A DNA stretch of 64,000 nt from an uncultured Lachnoanaerobaculum sp. Lineage in GTDB: Bacteria; Bacillota; Clostridia; Lachnospirales; Lachnospiraceae. The notes under the pieces were generated by a model. It searched no databases. It was not told the origin of the DNA and was given only the letters and a program-made list of their open reading frames with translations. The translations under genes were made by a program, and so were the position numbers. The stretch lies in the NCBI GenBank assembly GCA_946999385.1, contig CAMQCZ010000001.1, positions 1 through 64,000 on the forward strand. The letters are read 5' to 3'. Numbering within the stretch: the stretch's first letter is position 1; every line of letters starts with the position of its first letter. Below are positions 28,200-35,609 of the stretch, piece after piece.

Positions 28200-28631
28200 T
28201 TATGCAAATAGGTGTATCTTTTTATATGCCTCTATGAGTCCGTCTATATTTTTAGCACACCCTTTTTCGTCAAATTCAAACCTTTCAATCCCACCTTGCT
28301 TATAAATTAAATAATCAGGGTCTTTAACTCCCTGATTCATAAGCTCTGTTTTTAGCTTAAAGGTATTTTCCTTTAAAATATTTTCGCTTTTTAAAGCCTC
28401 AATTCTTTCTTCATATTCTTTTATCTTTGACTGTAGGCTTTTATTATCCGTGCTTTGTTTTTTAAGTCCTTCAATAGTTTTATCTGCAAGTCCTATTTTT
28501 TCATCATATTCACTTACCTTGCTATCATAATCAGATTTTAAAACAAGCTTGGCTTTTAACTTTTCCACTACTTCATCTGTAGCATTTTCTCCTAATATTT
28601 CTTCTATTATTTCTTTTAGGGTCTTTTTCAT
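28200..28631 (-). pseudogene. Truncated phage scaffold protein (GP20-like)
   Basis: 143 aa, N-terminal part of the phage minor structural/scaffold GP20 family. It starts MKKTLKEIIEEILGE, has a long coiled coil (about residues 35-105) and then KTELMNQGVKDPDYLIYKQGG and GLIEAYKKIHLF. In full-length relatives the chain continues past the LF; here it stops at once after one Ala, and the capsid gene expected next is absent. I read this as a deletion end-point at about 28205. Ribosome site GGAGG and the start are intact. Confidence 0.8.
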
Positions 28632-28791
28632 TTTTTCCTCCTTTCCATAATTTTATCCATAATTTAAACTCATATAAATCTCCCAACCTGTAGAACGGTT
28701 CAGCTCTCGCCTTGTTTTCTTCTTTGGTTACTTTAACAATTGCTATACCTGCTGTTGGATCGTGGTAGCCCTCACTATTTAAGTATCTCAA
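28573..28791 (-). CDS. Small phage protein between MuF and scaffold genes
   Basis: 72 aa. It starts with TTG at 28791 behind GGAGT. The N-terminus (MRYLNSEGYHDPTAGIAI) resembles short proteins found between head-morphogenesis and scaffold genes in clostridial phages. Its C-terminal 20 residues run across the scaffold start as a 59-base overlap, so the natural protein may be shorter. Function unknown. Confidence 0.55.
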   Translation of the reverse strand: MRYLNSEGYHDPTAGIAIVKVTKEENKARAEPFYRLGDLYEFKLWIKLWKGGKNEKDPKRNNRRNIRRKCYR

Positions 28792-28810
28792 TTAGACTCC
28801 TTTCTGCAAC

Positions 28811-28851
28811 AAAAAACAGCCTTCTGAATTTCTTCAGAAAAGCTGTTTTTT
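28811..28851. terminator. Terminator-like hairpin between immunity array and phage remnant
   Basis: AAAAACAGC+CTTCTGAA pairs with TTCAGAAA+AGCTGTTTTT (28812-28828 with 28833-28850), with one mismatch. It is flanked by A- and T-runs so could work on either strand. Confidence 0.7.
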
Positions 28852-28898
28852 ATAAATTATATTTTGAATCTTAAATGACTTTTTCAAGATATTTGTTC

Positions 28899-28914
28899 AG
28901 AATGATATCATTCT
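28899..28914. other. 16-bp perfect palindrome
   Basis: AGAATGATATCATTCT, just past the stop of the immunity-like gene at 28919. A half-match (GATATCATTCTAA) occurs at 12225-12236 upstream of prs. It could be a protein-binding site; unproven. Confidence 0.35.
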
Positions 28915-28918
28915 AAAA

Positions 28919-29269
28919 CTAATCTAATTTTTCTTCCCGTTTCTGCTCTTTTCTCATCTTTTCTCTTAATTTTTCAATTGAACAGTCATATATAAAACTT
29001 TGTTCCCTATCTGTTAAAAGATGAAATGGCGACTCAATCTCGAAATGATCTTCAGTTACATCGGAATTAAAGCTTTCTTCAGAGCGTTCCCAAAAGTCAA
29101 ACCCTAATCTTTTATTTATACTTTCCATTATTAGTTCTTTTTCCTCATCTGTTAAAAGATAAAACGGCGACTCAATCTCAATGTCAATGTCAGGGTTATA
29201 GAAGCTTTCTTTATAACGCTCATAGTAGTCAAAACCTAATCTTTTATTTATCTTTTCCCAAATATCCAT
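28919..29269 (-). CDS. Immunity-like protein with two tandem LGFD/LLTDEE units
   Basis: 116 aa built from two diverged copies of one about 50-aa unit. Unit 1 has INKRLGFDYYERYKESF ... IESPFYLLTDEEKELI; unit 2 has INKRLGFDFWERSEESF ... IESPFHLLTDREQSFI; a charged tail follows. The 61-aa protein at 29664-29849 is a single copy of the same unit. Each sits directly downstream of a JAB-type toxin tip or its fragment, the normal place for an immunity gene. No known family was recognised; the immunity role is inferred from position, size and acidity. Confidence 0.65.
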   Translation of the reverse strand: MDIWEKINKRLGFDYYERYKESFYNPDIDIEIESPFYLLTDEEKELIMESINKRLGFDFWERSEESFNSDVTEDHFEIESPFHLLTDREQSFIYDCSIEKLREKMRKEQKREEKLD

Positions 29270-29275
29270 ATTTTT

Positions 29276-29542
29276 TTAGAACCTCCTAATTATTACACCG
29301 AACTCTTTTTCTATTTTGTCGAAAAAATCTTTTATATTTTTATATAAGCCTGTGTAAAATCGTTTGCATCTCAAATCATAAGAATACCACATACAGCTAT
29401 CTATCTTTTTCTTAACTTCATATTTATAAATATCCCCGTTATGACAAGCAATCAAGCCGTATTTGTACCCTCTTCTATAAGATGATATAAACATAATAAT
29501 TTTTATTAGAATATTGTAAATCTTATCATTTTTATTATTCAT
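29276..29542 (-). pseudogene. Truncated JAB-like toxin tip (C-terminal fragment)
   Basis: 88 aa. The segment GYKYGLIACHNGDIYKYEV and the end FFDKIEKEFGVIIRRF match the C-terminal third of the toxin at 29860-30585 (KYKYGLIACHNGDIYKYTV, YFKKIEKELGIVLEKL). The catalytic HNHP and SGGD parts are missing and are replaced by an unrelated hydrophobic start. It is therefore a dead relic of a further toxin cassette. It ends 7 bases before its presumed immunity gene. Confidence 0.72.
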
Positions 29543-29663
29543 AAAAACACCACTTTTCTTTATTTATCATCTACCCCTATTTCTTCATTTATAATACTCC
29601 TATAGTAAGAAGGTCTCAATATTCTTAATATATCCATTATGATGGCTATATTTATACTAAGTA

Positions 29664-29849
29664 TTAAATATTTAAGTATCCTTTTTCTTTCCAATCTCTC
29701 TCTAAAAAATCACACTCTTCATCTGTTAATAATCTCCAAGGCTCATTGCTTAAATCATCATACTCAAATCTATGCTCTTTATAATATTTGTGCATATATT
29801 CCATATAGTCAAATCCTAATCTCCTATTAATACTTTCATAACTAACCAT
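29664..29849 (-). CDS. Single-unit immunity-like protein
   Basis: 61 aa from the ATG at 29849 (GGAG site 7 bases ahead, overlapping the toxin gene end). It reads INRRLGFDYMEYMHKYY then EPWRLLTDEECDFLERD, the same unit as in the 28919-29269 protein. Small, acidic and immediately downstream of the JAB-like toxin tip: a candidate cognate immunity protein. The 120 bases downstream hold only a weak 25-codon frame. Confidence 0.65.
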   Translation of the reverse strand: MVSYESINRRLGFDYMEYMHKYYKEHRFEYDDLSNEPWRLLTDEECDFLERDWKEKGYLNI

Positions 29850-29859
29850 AAACAATCTC

Positions 29860-30585
29860 CTATAATTTTTCTAATACGATGCCCAATTCCTTTTCTATCT
29901 TTTTGAAATAATTTCTATGGTTATTATATTCTTTGGTATAAAAATATTCAAGTTTTTTAGTATAAATATGAATTATCATATCGTTTATTTCTCTATTTAC
30001 TGTGTACTTATAAATATCTCCATTATGGCAAGCAATTAACCCATACTTATACTTTCTATCATAAGCTGCAAATATATCTCCACCACTTGGCATAGTACTC
30101 TCTGGATGATTATGTGTAGCTATTATACTATAATCTTCAGAATTATTTATCATTTTATACATTTTCTTAGATGGTAATACTTTTGATTTTTCTTTATAAT
30201 CTGTTCTTTTTAGCATTTTACCAGTCTTAGAATTTATAAAAACTAAATCTTCATACATAGTACCATTTCTGTGTTCTAATATATTTATACATTCATTTTT
30301 AATAACTCTTGTTAATTCCTTACTTTCTTCCAAACTAAATATTTTTCTATCGTAAGCATTAGAATATATTTTCTTTTTATTTATCTGTGTTTTTCTATTT
30401 ATTCCCTTATGACTTAATTCTTTTTCAAGATTTATAACTTTCTCTTTCCACTCAGCATAGTTCATTGTACTAGGCACATCTATGTATTCACCATTTTCAT
30501 CCCTTGCTACTCTTGTATCTCCCTCTTCCAGTTCAAAGTAAGGCACAATTGTACATCTGCAGAGTGGATGAAATGTTGACAACAA
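29860..30585 (-). pseudogene. Orphan MuF C-terminal toxin cassette with JAB/JAMM-like domain (silent)
   Basis: The open frame codes 241 residues. The first 50 repeat the MuF zinc-binding end and linker (FHPLCRC ... DVPSTMNYAEWKEKVI) also present in the upstream MuF protein. The rest is a different C-terminus with a JAMM-like metal site: HNHP at residues 158-161 and PSGGD ending at Asp170, one residue shorter than the RadC spacing. The only start is a TTG without a ribosome site, and a terminator hairpin lies directly before it. It cannot be expressed as it stands. It looks like a stored alternative toxin tip that could swap in by recombination. JAB-type toxin domains are known in polymorphic toxins; activity here is inferred. 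Confidence 0.72.
30434..30578 (-). repeat. 145-bp MuF-linker repeat, orphan copy
   Basis: It aligns without gaps to 32302-32446 (offset 1868) with only about a dozen differences by eye. It encodes the MuF FHPLCRC-to-WKE region. Direct orientation, so recombination between the copies would fuse MuF to the JAB tip and delete the ART, small ORF and hydrolase genes. Confidence 0.85.
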
Positions 30586-30609
30586 AAAAGCACCCTTAGG
30601 TGCTTTTTT
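30584..30609 (-). terminator. Terminator after the ADP-ribosylglycohydrolase gene
   Basis: AAAAAAGCACC (30584-30594) pairs with GGTGCTTTTTT (30599-30609). On the minus strand a run of six T is part of the stem. It separates the active toxin operon from the orphan tip. Confidence 0.85.
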
Positions 30610-30616
30610 AATATTT

Positions 30617-31438
30617 TTACATGAATAAATATCTATCTATTTTATTTATTTTTATTTTTTCTATCCATTTCTTCGGTATCCCCTCGTAACCGTAAATAAT
30701 ACCGGCTAAGCCCCCGGTTACTGCCGCCGTTGTATCTGTATCATCACCTAAGCTTACAGCTTTTAAAACTGCCTCTTCATATTTATTTGTTTTTAATAGA
30801 CACCACATGCTAGCCTCTAAAGTATGGATAACGTATCCTGTAGAAAATATATTATCTTCTGAAATATCGTCCATGTATTTTAGCCTTTTAAAATACTCGC
30901 TAACATTCATACAATTTAAAATCTCTGATAAGTTGTTACCTTGTAACAACTGTTTTGCTATTTTTATGTATATTCTACAAGCCTCCTTTGAGATATCGTG
31001 CCCATGTGTTATTGCTGAAACTTCATCTATTTCATTATTATCCACGTCACAAAAGGCTAAGGGTAATATCCTCATTAAAGAACCGTTACCATTAGCATTA
31101 ATATCATTTATGCCCTTGCGATTTTTTATAGCTTGATACGTTGTGTTTCCACAGTCAAAAACAGAACCGTTTGAAGTATATTTACCTTGGTATAACCAAT
31201 ATCTAAATCTCTTCTTTATATCATAAATATTTACTCTCTTGTTATTAACTTTTAGAGAATCACACAAAGCCAAAGTCATACTTGTATCATCTGACCATGT
31301 GCCTATTGGCTGATTATGAGTCCCATAACCTATCATATCATTGACAGAGAAACTTCCTCTTTTTTTAAATTCAAATGGAACGCCTAAGGCATCTCCTACA
31401 GCTAATCCATATATTGCCGCTTTTAACTTATCTTTCAT
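30617..31438 (-). CDS. ADP-ribosylglycohydrolase, probable immunity to the ART toxin
   Basis: 273 aa of the DraG/ARH family. The N-terminus AAIYGLAVGDALGVPFEF, the first metal motif TWSDDTSMTLAL, GNGSLMRILPLAF and the C-terminal metal motif LGDDTDTTAAVTGGLAG are all present. The family removes ADP-ribose from proteins using two Mg2+ ions. It lies two genes after the MuF-ADP-ribosyltransferase on the same strand, so the simplest reading is that it reverses that toxin's modification and protects the host. It has an AAGG site and is intact and full length. Confidence 0.9.
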   Translation of the reverse strand: MKDKLKAAIYGLAVGDALGVPFEFKKRGSFSVNDMIGYGTHNQPIGTWSDDTSMTLALCDSLKVNNKRVNIYDIKKRFRYWLYQGKYTSNGSVFDCGNTTYQAIKNRKGINDINANGNGSLMRILPLAFCDVDNNEIDEVSAITHGHDISKEACRIYIKIAKQLLQGNNLSEILNCMNVSEYFKRLKYMDDISEDNIFSTGYVIHTLEASMWCLLKTNKYEEAVLKAVSLGDDTDTTAAVTGGLAGIIYGYEGIPKKWIEKIKINKIDRYLFM

Positions 31439-31456
31439 ATTTATACCTTGTAATAT

Positions 31457-31723
31457 CTATAAACCAAACTTCAAAATATACTCTAGCCTTGTTATCCCAT
31501 AATCTGGACACTCACTCATTATATTAGATAAATCAAAAATTCTTTTTATCTCATATAGCCATCTTTGATTTTCTATACCTAAAATTTGACTAGGTAACTG
31601 ACTTTCAAAATATATTCTTCTTTCTCTTAGTTCACTTTTAGTATAACTTTTACTTTTTAACTTACCACTTTTATAATCTTTCATCTTAGTCTTTAATAAT
31701 ATCATTTCTTCATTACTGTTCAT
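31457..31723 (-). CDS. Small protein between ART toxin and hydrolase, function unknown
   Basis: 88 aa from the ATG at 31723, behind AGAGG; an in-frame TTG at 31732 is rejected. It is charged and mainly helical (SYTKSELRERRIYFESQLPSQ, NQRWLYEIKRIFDLSN), with no signal or membrane segment. It overlaps the toxin stop by 11 bases, the usual layout for an immunity gene, so it may be a second, binding-type immunity protein. I do not recognise a family. Confidence 0.62.
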   Translation of the reverse strand: MNSNEEMILLKTKMKDYKSGKLKSKSYTKSELRERRIYFESQLPSQILGIENQRWLYEIKRIFDLSNIMSECPDYGITRLEYILKFGL

Positions 31724-32867
31724 AAAATTCAACCTCTAATTCATTATCTGTCATATTCAAAATTTTATACTTTTGATTTCTATGTAACAAAAACTCTTTT
31801 TCAGATTTATACTCTGAATAATCACCTAAATAGAAGCCTTTCGTATCTTTAGTAGCTTTTATAAGTATCTTGTAATCCGAGTCGAAATCATCAGCAATCT
31901 CTCTACTTATGCTAGTACTTTTATATGTATTAATAGTATCTGTGTTTTTCCAACTCTCAAATTCTTCAAAACTAACTCCACGATATAAAGTCAAATTACC
32001 TCCCAAAGTATTTCTTGATAATGCTTTATCTATTTCTTCTATTCTTTGTATAGTTTTATTAAAAACTATATCATCATCTTCATATAAAGCATTTCTCAAA
32101 TACCTGTTTGTTATACCATAATCATCGCCTGAATATTCTTGTATAGCTTCTTTTTCACTATCTAGCATACTATACCAAAATTCTGTACTTCGTTTTTTTA
32201 GTTTTTCCTCTATATTGCTATCGACTGTTTTGTACTCAATACTTGGTTTAATTTCTTTAATTTCTTTATCTTCTATTTTACCACTTTTGTTTTTCTTTTC
32301 AATAACTTGCTCTTTCCACTCAGCATAGTTCATTGTACCAGGCACATCTATGTATTCATCATTTTCATCCCTTACTACTCTTGTATTTCCCTCTTCCGGT
32401 TCAAAATAAGGCACAATTATACATCTGCAGAGTGGATGAAATGGTGGCAGGAGGTTCGTATCATTTATTTTTACCCTCTTACCGTCTTTTTCACCACAGG
32501 TAGCACAGGTTTTACTATCCAAAGTTCCAAGTATTTCATATTCTTCTATGTCGTCTTCTTTGTAGCCGTCAAGTGTTGCCCTATTTGTTAAAAAAGAGCT
32601 TTCAGTATGTAAAAGCCTGTAAGCTTCAAAGGCTTTAACTTTAAATTTTTTTGCAAAGTCTTTTTTAAGCTCGTTAGGGTGCTTTCCTTGTACCAACATA
32701 AGGGTCAGGTTTTCACTCAGTGCTTGCATTAAGTAGTCCTTTTGCTTCCATAGCCTCGTGCTAAAATTCGCACCATTAAAGGGGTAGTCAATAAGCTTTT
32801 GAATACTTTTATAATCTAAAGTACTTAAGCCTCTTGAATACCCCTTATATTGTCTATTGTGTTGCAT
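31713..32867 (-). CDS. MuF-type phage head protein with C-terminal ADP-ribosyltransferase toxin domain, N-terminally truncated
   Basis: The frame runs open from 32894; the first ATG is 32867. Positions below count from 32894. Residues 18-160 are the C-terminal half of a MuF/SPP1-gp7 head-morphogenesis domain with a zinc-type cluster (TCATCG at 129-134, FHPLCRC at 152-158). A linker follows (DVPGTMNYAEWKEQVI). Residues about 220-393 form an ART domain with the R-S-E set: Arg305 in LYRGVSF, STS at 326-328, and ExE at 365-367 in SEKEF. Such enzymes attach ADP-ribose to target proteins. The N-terminal half of MuF is lost at a fusion with a terminase fragment, and no ribosome site is visible. Confidence 0.82.
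   Translation of the reverse strand: MQHNRQYKGYSRGLSTLDYKSIQKLIDYPFNGANFSTRLWKQKDYLMQALSENLTLMLVQGKHPNELKKDFAKKFKVKAFEAYRLLHTESSFLTNRATLDGYKEDDIEEYEILGTLDSKTCATCGEKDGKRVKINDTNLLPPFHPLCRCIIVPYFEPEEGNTRVVRDENDEYIDVPGTMNYAEWKEQVIEKKNKSGKIEDKEIKEIKPSIEYKTVDSNIEEKLKKRSTEFWYSMLDSEKEAIQEYSGDDYGITNRYLRNALYEDDDIVFNKTIQRIEEIDKALSRNTLGGNLTLYRGVSFEEFESWKNTDTINTYKSTSISREIADDFDSDYKILIKATKDTKGFYLGDYSEYKSEKEFLLHRNQKYKILNMTDNELEVEFYEQ
32302..32446 (-). repeat. 145-bp MuF-linker repeat, in-gene copy
   Basis: Direct repeat of 30434-30578, inside the MuF-ART gene. It spans the last zinc ligands and the pre-toxin linker, exactly where toxin tips change in polymorphic toxin systems. Confidence 0.85.
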
Positions 32868-32922
32868 TGCCACTGATGATATACTAATCAGCAAATCTTT
32901 TTTGTCTTAATGTTAATTTCAT
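32857..32922 (-). pseudogene. 5' fragment of phage terminase small subunit gene
   Basis: From the ATG at 32922 with a good GGAGA site it reads MKLTLRQKRFAD, a TAG stop (32884-32886), then YIISGNATQ in the same frame. That is the start of a Terminase_2 protein (normally KRFADYYI..GNATQAA). After GNATQ the sequence switches to the MuF reading in another frame, so terminase and portal genes were lost between them. Confidence 0.78.
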
Positions 32923-33048
32923 ATCATCAGTCTCCTTTCTGTAAAATATAGCCTTATTTTTGCATTTAATCCTTTAGCCATAGTTTTATACCTAAAAATT
33001 GTTTTCGATTAAAATATGACTGTCAGGCTTTAAATTTCAAGCAACAAA

Positions 33049-33076
33049 AAAGACAAGAAGTTTAGTTCTTGTCTTT
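33049..33076 (-). terminator. Intrinsic terminator overlapping a micro-ORF
   Basis: AAAGACAAGAA (33066-33076 on the minus reading) pairs perfectly with 33049-33059, followed on the minus strand by TTTTTTG. It stands before the terminase fragment and MuF gene. Confidence 0.85.
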
Positions 33077-33109
33077 AAAACAATCAGGAGGTTTAACTTG
33101 CCATTTCAT
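33062..33109 (-). CDS. 15-codon micro-ORF, possible leader peptide
   Basis: Reads MKWQVKPPDCFKDKN then TAA. It begins about 3 bases after the predicted transcription start, so it would be nearly leaderless. Its last codons form the 5' arm of the terminator hairpin and its stop lies in the loop, so translation would interfere with termination. Real translation is unproven. Confidence 0.4.
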   Translation of the reverse strand: MKWQVKPPDCFKDKN

Positions 33110-33118
33110 ACATTTTAC

Positions 33119-33127
33119 ATTATAGCA
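33119..33127 (-). promoter_or_regulatory. Extended -10 promoter ahead of the micro-ORF
   Basis: Minus-strand TGCTATAAT (TGnTATAAT) with no strong -35. Predicted start near 33112; drives a transcript of about 65 bases to the terminator. Confidence 0.6.
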
Positions 33128-33154
33128 CATCTTGACAATAAAATTTTTTTATTT

Positions 33155-33280
33155 TTAAATATGTGTCCTATGCTTTAAAATTTTGTATATATTTGGATAG
33201 CTATAATGCAGTCTTAATGCAATATCTTTTATGCTTAAATCAGCTATATAATAATATATTATATGATATTCATTTCTAAA
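33155..33280 (-). pseudogene. C-terminal fragment of a phage late-gene activator (sigma region-4-like HTH)
   Basis: 41 codons open from the very end of tsaD to a TAA at 33155-33157: YYIADLSIKDIALRLHYS then YPNIYKILKHR. This is the helix-turn-helix end seen in ArpU/RinA-like phage regulators, which sit just upstream of terS. It has no start and begins within 3 bases of the tsaD stop codon, in another frame. It marks the right edge of the prophage remnant. Confidence 0.65.
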
Positions 33281-34292
33281 CCAAGCTTAAATTAGGAGTA
33301 GCATTCAAATCCCAACTATCACGTCTGCCATTTATATACTCATAATATGCACTGACTCCTATCATTGCGGCATTATCTGTACAATAAATAGGAGATGGAT
33401 AAAATAGTGAAAAATTATTTTTATCACATTCCTCCTTCATCCTTCTTCTTAGAGCAGAATTTGCAGCAACACCTCCTGCTATAGCAATTTTATTAAAGGA
33501 GTACTCTTTACAAGCCATTATACTATGTTCAACCAATACATCAACAACTGATTTTTGAAAGCTTGCTACAAGATCAGCTATATTTATTTCTTCATTCTTC
33601 ATTTTTGCTTGATTTTCATAATTAAGTACAGCACTTTTTATACCTGAAAAACTAAAATCATATTTATTATCATTAAGTCTGGCTTTAGGAAATTTAATTG
33701 CAAATGGGTTACCTTCAGTTGCTTTTCTATCTATTTTAGGTCCGCCGGGATAGCCTAATCCTACACTTCTTGCAACTTTATCAAAAGCCTCACCGGCAGC
33801 ATCATCTCTAGTTTTACCTATAATTTCAAATTGATTATAATCTTTAACTAAGACAAGATTTGTATGTCCTCCTGAAACTATTAAGCAAATAAATGGAGGC
33901 TCAAGCTCTTTATGTTCTATAAAATTTGCTGCAACATGCCCCTTAATATGATGTACTCCTATTAAAGGCTTATTAGTTGAAAATGCCAATGTCTTTGCAA
34001 ATGATACTCCAACTAATAAAGCTCCAACTAAACCCGGACCATATGTTACAGCTATAGCACTTATATTATCTAAGTTAATATTAGCACTACTCAATGCTTC
34101 TTCTACAACAATATCTATATTTTCTATATGCTTTCTTGAAGCTATTTCAGGAACTACACCGCCATAAATTGTATGTAAATTTATTTGTGATAATATTATA
34201 TTTGATAAAACCTCTCTACCATTTTTTACTACGGCGGCCGCTGTTTCATCACAGGAGCTCTCGATAGCAAGTATATATATATCCTTATTCAT
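33276..34292 (-). CDS. tsaD: tRNA N6-adenosine threonylcarbamoyltransferase TsaD
   Basis: 338 aa from the ATG at 34292 (GAGG site); a TTG two codons upstream is rejected. It has ASKHA-fold motifs [15 protein letters not shown], the metal-binding [10 protein letters not shown], the [12 protein letters not shown] loop, and [12 protein letters not shown] near the end. It transfers threonylcarbamoyl to A37 of ANN-decoding tRNAs with TsaB and TsaE, both encoded upstream in the same operon. A phage fragment abuts its stop codon, so the last residues may differ slightly from relatives. Confidence 0.96.
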   Translation of the reverse strand: MNKDIYILAIESSCDETAAAVVKNGREVLSNIILSQINLHTIYGGVVPEIASRKHIENIDIVVEEALSSANINLDNISAIAVTYGPGLVGALLVGVSFAKTLAFSTNKPLIGVHHIKGHVAANFIEHKELEPPFICLIVSGGHTNLVLVKDYNQFEIIGKTRDDAAGEAFDKVARSVGLGYPGGPKIDRKATEGNPFAIKFPKARLNDNKYDFSFSGIKSAVLNYENQAKMKNEEINIADLVASFQKSVVDVLVEHSIMACKEYSFNKIAIAGGVAANSALRRRMKEECDKNNFSLFYPSPIYCTDNAAMIGVSAYYEYINGRRDSWDLNATPNLSLV

Positions 34293-35196
34293 TATCAAAC
34301 CTCAATTCTATACTAAATCCATCAGTAGCAGCCTTGGCAAATGGAAAAATCTTCCTTACCTTATCTATATATTCTTCCGGTCTATTCAAAGAAGGGCTAT
34401 AATGTGTAAGCCACATTTCTTTTACATTAGCCTTCTTTGCTAAATTAGCGGCCTCATACATAGTCATATGCTTATATTCCTTTGCTTTATTTAATTTTTC
34501 TTCTTCTCCATACATACCTTCACAAATAAATAAATCACTATCTGATGCTTCTTCAGAAATTATATCAACAGGTCTTGTATCTGTACAATATGTAACTTTT
34601 ATCCCCTTTCTTGGTTCTCCTAATACCATTGTAGGTTCAAATATTTTATCTTTTTCTTTTATTATATTACCATTTTGTAAGCTTGACCAATACTTTACCG
34701 GTATACCTAATTTTTTTGCTTTTATAGGATCAAATTTACCTATTCTATCTACATTTATACTATAAGCATAGCATATTACATTATGCTTTACTCTAAATGC
34801 CTCTATCCTATATGGTCCAACTTTGATACTTTCTTTATCCTGTATTAATTCATGAAATTTCAATTCAAATGGTAACTCGGGAGCTATAACTCTAAGTGAA
34901 TTAACAACTTTTTCCAATCCTTTTGGCCCTACTACTAAAATAGGTTCTCTTCTTTCACAATTACCCAATGTTAGTAATAAACCAGGTAATCCACTAATAT
35001 GATCTGCATGAAAATGTGTGAATAAAATAGCATCTATAGGCTTAGGACTCCAAGCTTTCTTTTTTATTGCAACTTGAGTTCCTTCTCCACAGTCTATTAA
35101 TATATTACTACCTTCACATCTTGCCATCATACTAGTTAAATATCTATATGGTAAAGGCATCATGCCGCCTGTGCCTAATAAACAAATATCTAACAT
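34285..35196 (-). CDS. rnz: Ribonuclease Z
   Basis: 303 aa metallo-beta-lactamase fold. The HxHxDH motif is [14 protein letters not shown]; further motifs are CDTRP-like YCTDTRPVD, the [11 protein letters not shown] segment and LTHYSPS near the end, with the PxKxRN-type exosite loop before it. It matures tRNA 3' ends in the cytosol. It sits between rimI and tsaD, overlapping the tsaD start by 8 bases. Confidence 0.95.
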   Translation of the reverse strand: MLDICLLGTGGMMPLPYRYLTSMMARCEGSNILIDCGEGTQVAIKKKAWSPKPIDAILFTHFHADHISGLPGLLLTLGNCERREPILVVGPKGLEKVVNSLRVIAPELPFELKFHELIQDKESIKVGPYRIEAFRVKHNVICYAYSINVDRIGKFDPIKAKKLGIPVKYWSSLQNGNIIKEKDKIFEPTMVLGEPRKGIKVTYCTDTRPVDIISEEASDSDLFICEGMYGEEEKLNKAKEYKHMTMYEAANLAKKANVKEMWLTHYSPSLNRPEEYIDKVRKIFPFAKAATDGFSIELRFDNE

Positions 35197-35609
35197 TAAT
35201 CATTCCTTTCTAATTCAAGCATCATATCAAAAGCATCTTCCAAAGGATTTGAATAATAATTTTTTCTTATATTTATGAGCTTAAAATTATATTTTTCATA
35301 TAAATCAATTGCAATTTTATTGGATTTTCTAACCTCTAAAAAACATTTATTTATATTATTTTCATTTAAGTCTTTTATCAACATATTCATAAGCCTTGTA
35401 GCTATATGTTTTTTTCTATATTCAGGTAAAACTGCTATACGTATAAGCTCAGCCCTATCATCTATAAGCATATAACTGATAAAAGCATAATTATCTATTA
35501 TAAAAAATTTATAAAATTTTGAATCCAAACTATCTTTTATAGCTTTTAAGCTCCAGCTATCCTTAAAACATGCTTTTTCTATATTTAATATTATCTCTTC
35601 TTTAATCAT
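35196..35609 (-). CDS. rimI: Ribosomal-protein-alanine N-acetyltransferase RimI
   Basis: 137 aa GNAT protein. The acetyl-CoA loop is VLPEYRKKHIATRLMNMLI and the C-terminal RimI signature is FLEVRKSNKIAIDLYEKYNF. It acetylates the N-terminus of S18 in E. coli; targets in Clostridia are less certain. The usual rimI position between tsaB and tsaD supports the call. Confidence 0.92.
   Translation of the reverse strand: MIKEEIILNIEKACFKDSWSLKAIKDSLDSKFYKFFIIDNYAFISYMLIDDRAELIRIAVLPEYRKKHIATRLMNMLIKDLNENNINKCFLEVRKSNKIAIDLYEKYNFKLINIRKNYYSNPLEDAFDMMLELERND

Noticed and set aside
28084..28305. Plus-strand 73-codon frame across the repeat and scaffold fragment
   Set aside because: It spans the permease terminator, the 47-bp repeat and antisense scaffold sequence; no consistent protein.
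29543..29663. 25-codon frame starting at 29637 between toxin fragments
   Set aside because: No ribosome site, no similarity to its neighbours and too short to support.
32307..32591. Plus-strand 94-codon frame opposite the MuF gene
   Set aside because: It is antisense to the zinc-cluster region of MuF and has no coding signals.
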